This document shows positions 11,270 through 23,444 of a stretch of DNA of 64,000 bases, piece by piece; positions within the stretch are counted from its first letter, which is position 1, and every line of letters starts with the position of its first letter. The stretch is from assembly GCA_027924585.1 (NCBI GenBank), contig BSBM01001068.1, forward strand, positions 1,704,501-1,768,500. The letters run 5' to 3'. Both the position numbers and the translations under genes were made by a program. The notes beneath the pieces are model-generated. The model was not told where the DNA came from. It made no database searches and was given only the letters and a program-made list of their open reading frames with translations. The stretch comes from Larix kaempferi. Lineage: Eukaryota; Streptophyta; Pinopsida; Pinales; Pinaceae.

Positions 11270-11756
11270 TTATGTGAACTTACATGTGAGAGATATATTA
11301 TCTTTATGCAACAATAATTTATTTAAAAACTATATAGATTAACAACTTGTTTTAAAAAACTCATTCAGATCATATTTATGGTGAAGTATATTAGAGAAAC
11401 ATGTTCAATGGATTAAAAGAATACAAAATTTAGTAGGTTTTTTGGTGATTTCTCATTGGCATCAATCAATCAAAAGTAAAAATTCGGGGCGGAGTGTGGG
11501 GATAGCCACATCTGTTATCTCATCCCTTAAGTGGTCTAATAGACATATGGGGACCCGAATAAAGTACTTTTGAATTATCAAATAATTTTTGAATTCATTT
11601 TTAAGCATGTTAAAATACAACCATTCAAGATAATATATGAAAAAATTCAATGAAAAAATATATTGTACACAACAGTTGTGACACATGGACAAAAAAATAT
11701 TGTACACAACAGTTGACATGGACAAAAACATAGATCAATTCATTTTTGATATATAA
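11270..11756. other. AT-rich spacer
   Basis: Nothing recognised. A short phrase containing TATTGTACACAACAGTTG is repeated at about 11660 and 11697. Confidence 0.5.
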
Positions 11757-13092
11757 TTAAAAACATCGCAATGGAATGCCATCCTTAATTATCCGTTCAT
11801 GGTCACATATGGATAGTTTCCATTTTTTGGTTTTTAACTGTTTTTTTGATGGAACTTGTACCAACCTTATTCGAGATGCACATACTAAATGACTATACTG
11901 ACAACATATAACATCGGGCTCATAATCTTGAAAGTAGACATAATTTTTAGTCATATGCGTTTGCTGAAAAAAATAGCCTTTTAAAATGATGGATCCTCTC
12001 TCGTATGTAAATTCATTGTCATTGTAGTCCTCCAATAACTTCATTTTTCCTTCAGTGCATCGCATCAAATAATATTTCACATTTTCATTGTTGTCTAAAG
12101 GTGCAATCATAGCGAAAACATCTCCTATGCAAATTATAATTGGTGTTAGCGTTTTTAAATCAATTAAATTGACTATACTTATGGCAATGGACAAGAATGA
12201 ACAATTAACTTAAAAGTCAAGTAAGTTTATTACCTTCTCTAACAAAATCTGAAATTCTATCGCCATCAGATGATATTGTTATTTCTTCTGATTCTAATTC
12301 TTCTACACTTGCCAGTGGCATTTTTTCTTTTGGATTAATCTCTGTGTGTTTCCAAGCTTTTACGTAGTTGTTTGTTATGTTTTCACAAACTTCTGTAGAT
12401 TCAACATTTTCGGTGCAAATATGACAAAAGCATGATTGCCTTCTACTATCAAATGCAAACACGTTTTGGAATGATTTTGTTTGAATAGAGTGAAGATATC
12501 TAGTCCCATGTATGGTGCTAGCGTCATATGGTATTGATCTATTTATATTTTGGACCTCAATAAGCCAAAAAAACTTACACAATAAATGATGAATCACTTT
12601 CAAAGAACAACTTTTAATGTTAGTGTACATTTTTTTAAATTTCAAGAAATAATATAAATTAAAAAAATAGTGTACATACCTGTGCACATCTTTTGATTGT
12701 TGATTATAATCATGGCTTAGATTTAGTTGACACCATTGGACAACCTCTGCAGCTGAATGAAACCGTGTAGAAGAATAGCTCATTTGCCATCTTCGAAGTG
12801 CTCTTTTTACGCATGATCCTGCACCATCATGTTCACCTTTTCCATGTCCAGTTTCAAAGAAATTCCAGCGATGTTTAATGTTCAACGCTTTATGAAGTCG
12901 ACATAACCAAAAAAATGATCGTGAAGATTTAAATTGACCTGCACATCCATCAGACCATATCCAACGTTCATTGAATTTAACTTCGCGTTTCTTCAGTGAA
13001 TCATAGAAAATATTTTCCATACAATGTTGAACAAAATGTATATCGTGTGTACGATCATCGCTGACTATGGCTATGTATTTGGAAATAAAACT
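11757..13092 (-). CDS. Spliced transposase-like (DDE-type) protein, C-terminal exons
   Basis: Two large exons on the minus strand, 13092-12234 and 12124-11757, join by a canonical intron (AAG/GTAATA ... TGCATAG/GA), and the frame continues across the join (VREG-DVF). The first exon is open upstream of the ATG at 13020 to an acceptor near 13093, with IAIVSDDRTHDIHFVQHC, so N-terminal exons are missing from my model. Key motifs are WIWSDGCAGQFKSSRSFFW (Asp codon at 12951-12949) and FFETGHGKGEHDGAG; this D...SQFK/HGKG..DG pattern is one I associate with uncharacterised DDE-transposase-like proteins of plants and animals. A possible further intron lies at about 12680-12590 (CACAG/GTATGT). The last exon has a compact domain (GDVFAMIAP ... 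YYLMRC ... GYFFQQ) resembling a chromatin- or DNA-binding fold, unproven. No stop interrupts the exons seen. Catalysis is inferred. Confidence 0.6.
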
Positions 13093-13230
13093 AATTAATC
13101 AGCAAGGAAAATAACTACATATTTAGTGATTAAACATCCACATAAGAGTGTTGAAAATAACTAAGAATCGTTGATATTTTAAGATGTGAATATTGTATGG
13201 ATGTGTAATCATACTAAGTATAATATCTGC

Positions 13231-13556
13231 TAATATGTTTGGAATCATATTGAAGGGGGTACGAAATCTATGTTATATGAATAGAATAATTACCTTAAGT
13301 GATTAACATCTTGTTTGGAAGTAATGACGTGATGTTGAGATATGGCTAATGGGTTTCCATACTCCTATTCTTGATTTGTGATTTGGTAAATAAGGATAAT
13401 ATGTTTGGAATCATATTGAAGGGGGGACGAAATCTATGTTATATGAATAGAATAATTACGTTAAGTGATTAACATCTTGTTTGGAAGTAATGACGTGATG
13501 TTGAGATATGGCTAATGGGTTTCCATAGTCCTATTCTTGATTTGGTAAATAAGGAT
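13231..13556. repeat. 166-bp tandem duplication
   Basis: A unit beginning TAATATGTTTGGAATCATAT at 13231 recurs at 13397 with only a few differences, mostly a short deletion near the end. High identity implies a recent duplication. It lies just upstream of the transposase-like exons, where N-terminal exons would be expected; none is visible. Confidence 0.9.
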
Positions 13557-14637
13557 ATTAGACCGAGGCTTATGTTATTGACTATACTAAATAAATATTA
13601 ATTGGTAGAATAACTAAGCAGAATAACATATATTATATTCATAAGCATAGTCTCCATTTGTTTGAGTCTTAAACCATTACGTAATGAAAAGTTTGTAGAA
13701 TTAATTTATGTGTTTTTTTTATGTGTAAGAGTATATGAGTGTAAGTTATTAATGATTATAATGTCACGTAAACAATGGGTTTAACCTATTTAGTTGTTTG
13801 GGTGAAGTTAAAGCAAAACTTTTATATCTCATTTCTCTAATAATATATTAAGGATTTTGGGTATATTACAAATGATATTAGAGAAGAGTAACAACACTAC
13901 GACCTAATGGACTAGTATATATATAGGTAAGTTGTGTACTCTATGAACTATTGTTTATTTGAATGCAAATTTGTTTGCAACAAATGTTTATTTTAGCAGT
14001 ATGAATGCTACAGAAAATATGGTTTTTGTTGGTTTACTGGAATACTTTCTTGAATATAAAGAACATAGTTTAATGTTATGCTCGATAATTGAAATACGTA
14101 AATGGTCTATATAAACTAGATATGCTTATTTGAATGCATGGTATAATAGATAAATAATAAAGAAATGTATGACTAAAGAAAGTATGACTAGTAAGTCTAA
14201 GATCTGTAATTAGTTACTAGTGAATTTTATAGTAATGACTATTTGATTTAGTTATCATCTTAACTATTATGAAAAGTTGTAGTAAGCTTAAGCACAACTA
14301 ACAAGGAGAACATATTTTATTTCTCTTGTCTATTTTCATGTTTCATAAAGATAATCATGAAGCACCAGGAAATGAAAATGAATTGGTAAGATGTTAAATG
14401 TTTGTTTGTTTGATACATAAATGCTTAGAATTTGAAAATAATGATTGACATGTTTATATGTGTTGAAAGAAGAGAATATGAAAACAACAAAATAAGTATG
14501 TATTAAAGTAGGATTGATTATATTATAAAAAAATCATATAGGGATTTATGATTGTACCATGAGCTTTCTAATTACTAAGAAAAATATGTACATGGAGTGG
14601 ATACATTTACAACATTAGTAGCCACTTGGAGCAGCGC
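13557..14637. other. AT-rich DNA, nothing recognised
   Basis: No ORF, repeat pair or splice-bounded exon that I can support. Missing upstream exons of the 11757-13092 gene could be hidden here. Confidence 0.5.
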
Positions 14638-14676
14638 TTAGGGGGTGGCACGATTCCCAGAATCGCCACCCCCTAA
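14638..14676. repeat. 39-nt GC-rich perfect hairpin
   Basis: An 11-bp outer stem (TTAGGGGGTGG / CCACCCCCTAA) and a 6-bp inner stem (CGATTC / GAATCG) enclose a 3-nt loop, with a 2-nt bulge on one side. It stands out sharply in AT-rich surroundings and is followed by T-rich low-complexity DNA. It may be a transposon end or a structured RNA; no second copy is visible in the window. Confidence 0.8.
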
Positions 14677-15679
14677 TATTTCCCGCCCAACTCCATCTAA
14701 CCATAACAAATGTTATGGTTTTTTTCCTTTTTCTAATGTATGTTATATTATATTATGTAATATGTTATTTTTTTATGTTATTTTTTATATTATGTATGAT
14801 GTTATTTTTTATATTATGTGTTATGTTATTATTTGTTATGCGTTTTTTTATGTTATTTGTGATTTTTTTTATATTATTTGTTATATGTTTTTAATATTTT
14901 ATTTTATTATTATTTTTATTTTTATTAATTATTGTGTAAATGTTTGGATAAAATTGTAATATACACATGCATACTTAGGAAAACAAATGCTTGTAATATG
15001 GTAGAATGCATAATGCTAATGCAAACTCAAGAAATGATGAATATGTTGTTTTCATGTGGGAGCCAAAGAAAAGCACGATCACCTAGACGCACACCCATAG
15101 GTTAAAAAGGATTAATGTCTATGCATACCTATGTAAATCCTAAATTTGAAATTGATAAAGTCGGAGAGTATTGACGTGTATGCATAAAAAGGGTAAAGTA
15201 AATAGGAAAATTGACAAGGTCGATTCCTTCTTTGCACTTGAAACAACCGTACTAACCACAACATTGCAGGTACAAGTTAATTATGAATTATCGCACTTGT
15301 GTTGGAGAAGTTAAATACATGTTAAGCTCATCAATGATATCCTCGTTATTTGAATACAATATGGGATTAATGTTTAATATGTATTCAAGGTTATGACAAA
15401 GCATGGTATGAACTGTGCTTGACATGTTAAAAGGAAGCAATAGACAAATACCGTCAAAATTCATGAAAAATATACACATTTTTATGACAAAGTAAAGGTA
15501 ACTACTACACATTTTTAGTTATGACAAGATAAAGCTTGTTGATACATTTTGATTGACCAAGATTATGCATAGGAATTATGCATAGCGACATGATTTGTCA
15601 CATCAAAATTATGCATTGTGCATAACGATGATGGTCAAATTTCGTCAAAATGAAATACATTATTATATTTTACTTCTTA
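14677..15679. other. T-rich low complexity then anonymous DNA
   Basis: Bases 14710-14950 are a TTATGTTATTTTTTATATT-type tract whose apparent ORF is compositional. The rest, to 15679, shows no gene. Confidence 0.55.
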
Positions 15680-15785
15680 CCTTCAATTACTTTGATGAAG
15701 AGATTTTGATGTCAATAACTCCTTGCGAGTAGTGAGTGTAGTATGCAGGTATTAATGACTACTATAAACTTCATCAAAGTGAAGG
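15680..15785. repeat. 106-nt imperfect hairpin
   Basis: The ends CCTTCA(atta)CTTTGATGAAG and CTTCATCAAAGTGAAGG are complementary except for a 4-nt bulge. A second inner helix pairs GTCAATAACTCCT with AGGTATTAATGAC. Size and shape resemble a miRNA-type precursor or a small foldback element. There is no expression evidence. Confidence 0.6.
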
Positions 15786-16258
15786 GAAGATGATAGAAAG
15801 CAAAGGTTAAATTTTTCGGTGGAAAATAGGTAACATCTAGTATGATTATGATTCATTAATTATTTTGACAGGATAGAAAGATGCTAATAAAAGTTGATCA
15901 CATGTTAAAATAATCAGTTGCATTTAATTAAATGTAGAATGGATGACTTCTTTATGCTAAGTATATATTACATCAAAAAAACAATAGGAAATAAATTGGT
16001 AGATTTGAAATTTCCATTGAAATGCTTGAAAAGAGCAACTGTAACATTTCTGAAAATGTTAATGTTCATGGCATATATATGATAAAGCAATTGATCTAAA
16101 AATGATAACGGGCGTAAATTGAAAAAATCAATGCTTTGCTGAAATGATTTACACATCTTTTGCAAGATACTAGTAGTATCGAAATACGAAATTTGTACTA
16201 TGGTGTTTATAAGTTTTGTTGCATACCTTTTCTAATAAACTCCTGGAGGAATTAGATA

Positions 16259-16422
16259 CATGCGACTTGATATTGAGTTGGGAACTCTGGAGCAACAAGG
16301 ATGACTGAATTGAGAAACATGTGACTTGATGTTGAGTTGGGAACTCTAGAGCATCAAGGATGATTGAGTTGAGATACATTTGGTTTGATATCGAGTTGGA
16401 AACTATGGAGCATCAAGCGTAA
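16259..16422. repeat. 59-bp tandem repeat, 2.8 copies
   Basis: Copies start at 16259, 16318 and 16377, each with ACTTGATRTTGAGTTGGGAA-like sequence followed by a GAGCATCAAGGATG phrase. The third is incomplete and more diverged. Confidence 0.85.
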
Positions 16423-19400
16423 ATAATGATGTGATCATCTATATTATTAAAGTTTCTTTTGAAAAAGAATCAATTATATGTCATTGTGATTGACAATGTT
16501 TTGAATTAATTGCAGGTATGAGTTATGGAAGTTTCAATAAGACCATTACTGTACTCATGAAGTATGCAATGAGAAGAAGGAAGTTACTCTTAAATAAGAT
16601 AATAAAACTCTCTCACCTACTAACAAAATTGGGAGGGGGAGGGAGGTGCCATGTCTAACAAACAAACCTAATAATAACAAATAAATAATAATAAAGTAAG
16701 AGATGTGTGAGTGATGATATGAATGCCTATTAAGACCAAGTGATTATTGGTTTGGAATTGTTTTCACAAAATGAGAATGTTTGTGTGAAGGCTTGATAAG
16801 ACCAATCATGGATCGACATTGGTTTCACTAAGCAACTGTATGGATTCCCAAGTTGTATGCACATATTGAAGAGCATGGGTACGAGATAAACCTGAAACTA
16901 TATAGTAAAGTGAAAGGGTATTTTCCTCATGTTGGATGAGGCATGTTGCATTAGAAAGTCATGTTAACGCACAGGGAACCTCAAAGGGCACATAAAATGA
17001 TCTTGGACTGCACTGCAGTATAAGGCCACGGTCCCTATAATGGTATTCATTCATGACCGCTGGGAATAGGTCCAAGATGAATGACCCTGGATGTGTCTTA
17101 TGCTCATGGATTGAACTACCTATATGTACATTAATACTATTATAAATTAATATGTGTGTTGTACAGAAAACGTTCCTAATGACTGAGGTAAATAGAGATC
17201 ACCAACATACTGACACATTCAAGCAACAATCAAGGGTTTTGCAGACAAGAGACAAGATATTATTCATGAAATAAACAAGGGTTTGAAAGTTGAGCACTTA
17301 GTACCTTCTACCAATGAAGGTTGATCCAAGCTCTTCAATCCCCAATCTTTGCTCCACAATCTTGTTCTGAAACCTGCAATGTAAACATAACACTCCTCAA
17401 ATATTTTGATTACAGATGGATAAATAATTAAATTGAAAGTAAATAGACGTAAAATATCAAACACTTTCAAATATCCAAATCATTCATCAAATTACTAGTA
17501 ATATGGGAAAGGAAAGATTTCTTTATTGATTGCAATAATGGAAACAAATACATTTAACCTTGATCTGCACAAGCCTCTCTTGAAATTTGATCTATATTCT
17601 TTTGCTCCTTCTTTCTACCAAAATTCCTCCAGCATGAGTTTGCAAGAATGAGTGTTCTCCATCTCTCATAACCTTCCCTTTGTATTTATGACAAAGTTGA
17701 GAGATTAGTTTAGAGAGCGGATTAGTTAGGATATGCAGGGAAGTTAGGAAACCAACTACAACTACCTATATTTCGAATTTATTTTTTATTTTTCATGATT
17801 TTTGAGGAACACGTTAGTGAAGAGTGTACTAATTGCATGTTAAGCACCATAATGCTTAAGGAAACATGTGTGTGCAAATTTTGGGGAAATACCCAAGTGG
17901 TAAAGCGACCACAAGCGGGTCACTCGCTAGTTTTTAATCTTTCACTAGCGTGTATGTCCTAAACTCAATAGAAGAAAATATCTAAAGTGGAGAAATAAGG
18001 AATGACTAGGGCCACAGACATCTATAGCAAATCCAGGCTCTTCCATCCATAGTGTCCTTTTGTGTGAATGACAATTCAGTATCGTTAGAGATGTAGAAGT
18101 GCCAAATTGATGGATAACATATGCCCCCTAATGTATGAGGTCGGAAGGGTAAATGATGGCTGAAATACATTATAAACAATGAAGTCGAGTAGTGTAGGAA
18201 TCACATAATCAAAGTTTTAATCAGTACTTGAAACAAAACAAAGGTCACTGTACAATATAATATTAACATAATGCCATGTTCAGAAGGATAGAACATTATC
18301 TCCAATACATATGTATAACTGATGTATCTAGCATTGCCACTATAATAAAAGTATGGATCCATGTCACAAATGGATATCATAGCCATAATGAACAAACTGG
18401 ATCTATGTCTCATGAAGAGCCAAAAATGAGTGTGGCTGAGTCTTGCACAACTTGGGCAATAACAAAATATGATTATGTTATTATAAGTCCAAGGTATTCA
18501 ATACAAACCGCTTGGAAGTATGAATCCTAACCATGTGAATAAATGAGTTGATGTCGAACATGGAGGATACTGTTTGATTACCGACCATTGATGTGAACCA
18601 TTAACAAATGCGAGGGCACCCACCAATAATGAAAATGGGACCTAAGCTACTTATTAGATTCTTACAAGTGTGAATAATGGGTCTTGAAGTCAAACACTTG
18701 AATAATATATCGAGTAAGAGACATTGAGGTATTCGCATAGCTCAATAGCGAGAGGATATTCCACTGATGACTACAAATATGAAGGTACTATCCAAAACTC
18801 TAAGTCTTATTCCCAGAGCAAGATGAGTTAAATTCAATAGGAAGAGGATCGTGAGAAGGAACGCATTAATGATTCCTCCATCATCTCACATGAGGGAAAA
18901 TTGGAGACTGAATTGATATGCGCCATGACTAAGAACAGACTGATACCAGGGATGGTTGATATGAGAAGTAAAGGAAAATTACAGAATCGATGACACAAGT
19001 GATATCCTTGAATAGTGAGCACAACACAGGAGTAACTTAGGAAGCTCTGAACATAAAGGGACCATGATATATATCTACCATGTAGGATACATAAAATATT
19101 CTCCATAAAATTGGAAGAGTAACCAATCGGAGGAGTGAAAACTCTGAACCAAGTTTTATCCAAAATTCAAAACTAAAACCCAATGACTCAAGACTAGTGC
19201 TATGTTCAAGGAATTTTTGGGCTCACTACTACGCTGTCAAAAAATAACTGAGATCTTTCCATTCTCTTTATATTTTTTAAGTATATTTTCATTTTTTGAC
19301 GAGCATGAAAAAAATAAAAGGAAGCTCGATAATTCCTTTCTTGTAAAAGTTTAACAAGTCTAAGGAAGTAAACTCAGTACCTTCTTCATTTGAACAAGAT

Positions 19401-20018
19401 CGAAGAAGAGAGAGAAGAGTGCTTGATAAGGATCCAACCATGTGTAATTTTATGAGTCCATGGAAGGGAAAATAAAAAATTTCTTCATTGTTTTATGATT
19501 TTGAACATAAGATAGACTATTACTCGATAATGTACTGATCTGTGGATTTTAATATCGAGCCCAGATCTGGTTGTGCTCACTGGGGTTTTCATATTTTAAG
19601 AGTTTGAAAAACTTAAAAAACAACTCTACACACCATCTCATGGATTTTATATCGATCCCGATTTGGTATATGATCACATGGGATTTCATGTTTAGAGAGT
19701 CTGAAAATACGAAAGAAGACTCCAAAGGGTAATTTTTCATAAAGTTAATCTCCTCACTCGAAAAAGGGTAAAACAATGCGAGAGAGAACTCTTCTAGTCA
19801 CAGTGAACTAGAGTATTCATTTTTCGTAAATAATCCACATGGTCTAGAAAAGGGTTAAACTTATACCTATGTGGATGTCCCTTCAAGTCCTTTAACAAGT
19901 CTAAAACGAACAAGTAGACTTGGCAATCTTGTCAATTTTGAGGATTCTAACAAGAGTATGAAGGAAACTCCATATGCATGGGATATTTATAAAAGTGTGG
20001 TAAGCAAATAATACAGAA
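16423..20018. other. Anonymous DNA left of copia A
   Basis: Scattered ORFs of 60-110 codons show no recognisable domain and look random. Two diverged ~97-bp copies containing TGGATTTTATATCGAT-like sequence lie at about 19542 and 19638. The pre-insertion site for element A is at 20019-20023. Confidence 0.5.
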
Positions 20019-20023
20019 AGAAT
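20019..20023. other. Target site duplication of copia A, left
   Basis: AGAAT immediately precedes the left LTR and recurs at 26971-26975 immediately after the right LTR, as expected for a 5-bp copia integration. Confidence 0.9.
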
Positions 20024-20633
20024 TGTTAGTTTTTCGATAAGTTCAATCAATATTATCTAGGATCACTAAGACAATAACAAGCACAACATATCAATCACAA
20101 GAGACAATGGACACAAATTATTTCACTAGGGAAAACCAAGAAGGTGAAAACCCCCGGAAGTTCCTTAGATATAGAATAAGCCCCAATACAAAGATCACAA
20201 AGATCAATCCCCAAAAGATAGATGACTCCAACAGCTACTCCTCCTCCACTTGTGTGCACTCCTCTCTCTCAACTATGTGAGTTGGATGAGTGAGTGAATG
20301 AGCAAATAGAGAGAGACACACTCTCTATTTATACAACAACTTAACCTACCTTTAACCCTAACTGGGCCGACTTCCTAAGGGAATAATAACCCATCGACAT
20401 GACTCATGTAGGGCTAACCCCACCAAGGTGGTCTAATAACCCATCAAATATAAGTTGCGACACTTACAATAATACTTGTGACACTTGCGACACTTACAAT
20501 AATACTTGCGACACTTACACATACAAATGATGACACTTCTGAATGGAGGAGTAATACATATCCAACAAGAATACAATAAAGTACAAGTGTAATACATAGA
20601 AGAATATCTTCCAAAGTTACAAATACATCAACA
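20024..20633 (-). repeat. 3' LTR of copia A (610 bp)
   Basis: Begins TGTTAG and ends AACA. On the minus strand it is preceded by the polypurine tract AAGAGGGAG (20642-20634). It is about 40 bp longer than its partner because a segment with GCGACACTTACAATAATACT is duplicated near 20457-20510. Confidence 0.92.
20325..20333 (-). promoter_or_regulatory. TATA box in copia A LTR
   Basis: The minus strand reads TATAAATAG. The same box is in the partner LTR (26703-26711) and in the element B LTR (61195-61203), which supports its role as the LTR promoter. Confidence 0.7.
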
Positions 20634-20639
20634 CTCCCT

Positions 20640-21905
20640 CTTAACTAGGAAGATATTCTCTTAACATAGGTCATCAATACATATCGGCACAAGTCTTCAA
20701 TTCTGGAGCTGGATCATCATCACTAGATCAGGAGCATCATCGACATTGCTGTTGTACTCGTCATCTCGATCACTGGGATATCTCTTAATTCTTCTCATCA
20801 TAGGAAATTCTACAGAGTCAACCCTTTTTCATGTTGGATGTAGGCCTAGACTTCTGTAGGTCTTCATCATCTCTGCGAGTTGGCCATCATGTGGAATCCT
20901 AAGGGCTGATTACGTGCATCAACAAAACCTCAAAAGAGCATCCTAGGACTGATTATGAGCTTACTGCTCAACCTATCAGATCTCTCAGTAATTTTACATG
21001 TGACCTCCACAAAACCTTAAAAGAGTGTCTTGCGACCTGCAAGATCTCTAAAGAGCATATGAGGACTTTTACGTGCCTAGCACAACCTGTACGAATCTCC
21101 AAGACTGATTACATGTGATCTCCGCAAAACCTTAAAAGAGTGTCTTGCGACCTGCAAGATCTCTAAAGAGCATCCGAGGAATTTTACATTCCTAGCACAA
21201 CCTATCTGGATCTCCAGGACTGATTACATGTGGTCTCCACAAAACCTTAAAAGAGTGTCTTGTGACCTGCAAGATCTCTAAAGAGCATCCGAGGACTTTT
21301 ACGTGCCTAGCACAACATGTCCGGATCTCCAGGACTGTTTACATGTGGTCTAGAAAAAACTTAAAAGAGTGTCTTGTGACCAAAAATATCTCTAAAGAGC
21401 ATCCGAGGAATTTTATGTGCCTAGCACAACCTGTCCTGATCTCCAGGACTGATTACATGATACCCTCACACAACCTATCCACGGCCACAGAGTACCATCC
21501 TAATACTCATGATCAACTTGATCATCCTCGCACGGAGCATCATCCCGATGCTCATGATCATACTGATCATCATCATACAGTATATCATCTCAATGCACAT
21601 AATCACATCACGTGATCGTCCTGATCATCATCATAGCATCATATTGATGCATATCATCTGGAGCATCATCCTAATGATCATCACACATGATCATCCTAAT
21701 CATCATCATACATTGCATCATCTGGAGCATCATCCTGATGCTCATCACATAGCACTTACATCCACAACCATGGGAAGGATCCTCCTACCACCATGCTCGG
21801 AATGGCTCCTACAAATGTGTCCCATCACTTCCTCCTCGAAGTATCTTCTATCTAAATATAACCAAGCCTCTCTCTGAATTAATCGAACATCACTCTAGCT
21901 AGTAG
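20640..21905 (-). repeat. Repeat-rich 3' region of copia A
   Basis: Between RNase H and the polypurine tract lie two repeat blocks. One (about 20890-21460) has ~120-bp copies with AAAAGAGTGTCTTG and GCATCCGAGGACTTTTA. The other (about 21500-21760) has TGATCATCCTGATCATCATC-type phrases. Neither has convincing coding potential. The equivalent place in element B (59440-60620) has the same two kinds of block. Confidence 0.8.
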
Positions 21906-21930
21906 TTTGGTTAACACATCTGCAATCTTC

Positions 21931-23440
21931 TCATCTGTCACAACATACAGGAACTTTGCTACTCCTCTCTGCACCATAGATATAGTGATATTTGATCTCG
22001 ATGTGCTTCGATTTGTCATGGAACACTGGGTTTTCTGACAACTTCACACAACTCCGGTTGTCACAATAGATGTAGGTAGCATCCAACGGGAGATCAAATA
22101 ACTCAAACAGTAGCTTCCTAATCCATACTGCCTCACAACTAGTCGAACAAGCTGCGATATAATCTGCTTCGACTGTACTCAGTGCTACACAGGATTGCTT
22201 CCTGCTAAACCAATAGATCACACTTGATTCCATACCGAAGCAGCACCCCAAAGTACTCTTCCTATCTGCTGCACTGCCTGGCCAATTTGAATCAACATAA
22301 CCCTCCAGGTTAAAATTTTGATTTGCATCATACTTGAGCCCATAATCAATCATACCCTTCAGGTACCTCAGAATATGGTCTACAACAATCAGGTGAACAT
22401 ATCTAGGATCTGTCAGGAACTGGCTCAAGGTGTTCACCGCAAAGCAAATATCTAGTCTCGTGTTCATTAGGTACATCAAGGACCCAATCATCTGATGATA
22501 CATCGTGGCACCAACCGACTCTGATGAATCATCATTCAATAGCTTCAGGTTCGATTCCATATGTGTGGCCATGGCCTTGCAGTCCATCATCCCGAACCGC
22601 TTCAGGATCTCTACTGCATACTTCCCTTGTCCTAGGAAGATTCCATCTGCACTCTGCCACACCTCCATACCTAGAAAGTAATGCATCATACCTAAGTCCT
22701 TCATCTCGAACTCGGAAGCAAGCTTCCTCTTCTTGTCAGCAATCAACCTATCCTCACCTATCACAAATAGGTCATCCACATACAATAAGAGTATCACTGG
22801 ATTTCCCTCCTCAACCTTGTAGTAAAGGTTGGAATCCGCTTTACTCTTGGTAAATCCCAAACTAGACAGGAAGCTGTCTATCCTATTGTACCATGTCTTG
22901 GGTGCTTGCTCCAATCCATGCAAAGCTTTCTTTAACTTGCACACATATGAATCCCTGTCATGTGTCTCAAAACCGAGTGGCTACTCCACATACACTTCCT
23001 CTTCGACTACACCATTCAAGAAAGTTGTCTTGACATCCATCTGGTGTATCTTCCACTTCATTATTGCAACCAGAGCAAGTACTATTTTGATGGAAGTGTA
23101 TCTAGCTACAGGTGCAAAAGTCTCTTCATAATCTATCCCTTCTTTCTGGGAGAAGCCACGAGCCACAAACCTTGCCTTGTATTTCTCTATGCTGCCATCT
23201 GCAGCATGCTTGATCTTGTAGATCCACTTGAAAGTCACAACATACTTCCCTTCTGGTCTTGGGACCACATCCCAAACAACATTCTTCATGATCGACTAGT
23301 ATTCCTCGATCATGGCATTCTTTCATTACTGCATCCCGGATCCTGGGAACTTCAGATTCTTCAATATCTTCAATAGATAGTTTTCTTGAACTTCGTTGCC
23401 GGAACAAATGTTGTAGTCCTTCTTTTGTAGGTGATTGTAC
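21931..23440 (-). pseudogene. Copia reverse transcriptase and RNase H, decayed (A)
   Basis: The RT copies element RNA to cDNA and RNase H removes the template. The RT start has [20 protein letters not shown] and [10 protein letters not shown] (23250-23080); the palm motif LLYVDDLF has its catalytic YVDD codons at 22782-22771; and DLGMMHYFLGMEVW follows. RNase H shows GYVDSNWPGSAADRKST and the end motif HIEIKYHYI near 22000-21960. A frame break falls near 22944-22981 and another just before 21931, so the usual C terminus is lost in frame. Confidence 0.9.
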
Positions 23441-23444
23441 ACGA

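Noticed and set aside
14645-14959. 104-codon Ile/Tyr/Phe-rich ORF, possible membrane protein
   Set aside because: Arises from T-rich low-complexity repeats and overlaps the 39-nt hairpin.
17880-17960. tRNA-like segment (AGTGGTAAAGCGACC...)
   Set aside because: Does not fold into a cloverleaf with a plausible anticodon arm or T arm; no CCA-side stem.
15288-19163. Scattered ORFs of 65-110 codons between 15.3 and 19.2 kb
   Set aside because: No domains, splice context or conservation visible; lengths expected by chance in AT-rich DNA.
21262-21877. His/Ile-rich ORFs
   Set aside because: Products of GATCATCC-type tandem repeats, antisense to the copia element.
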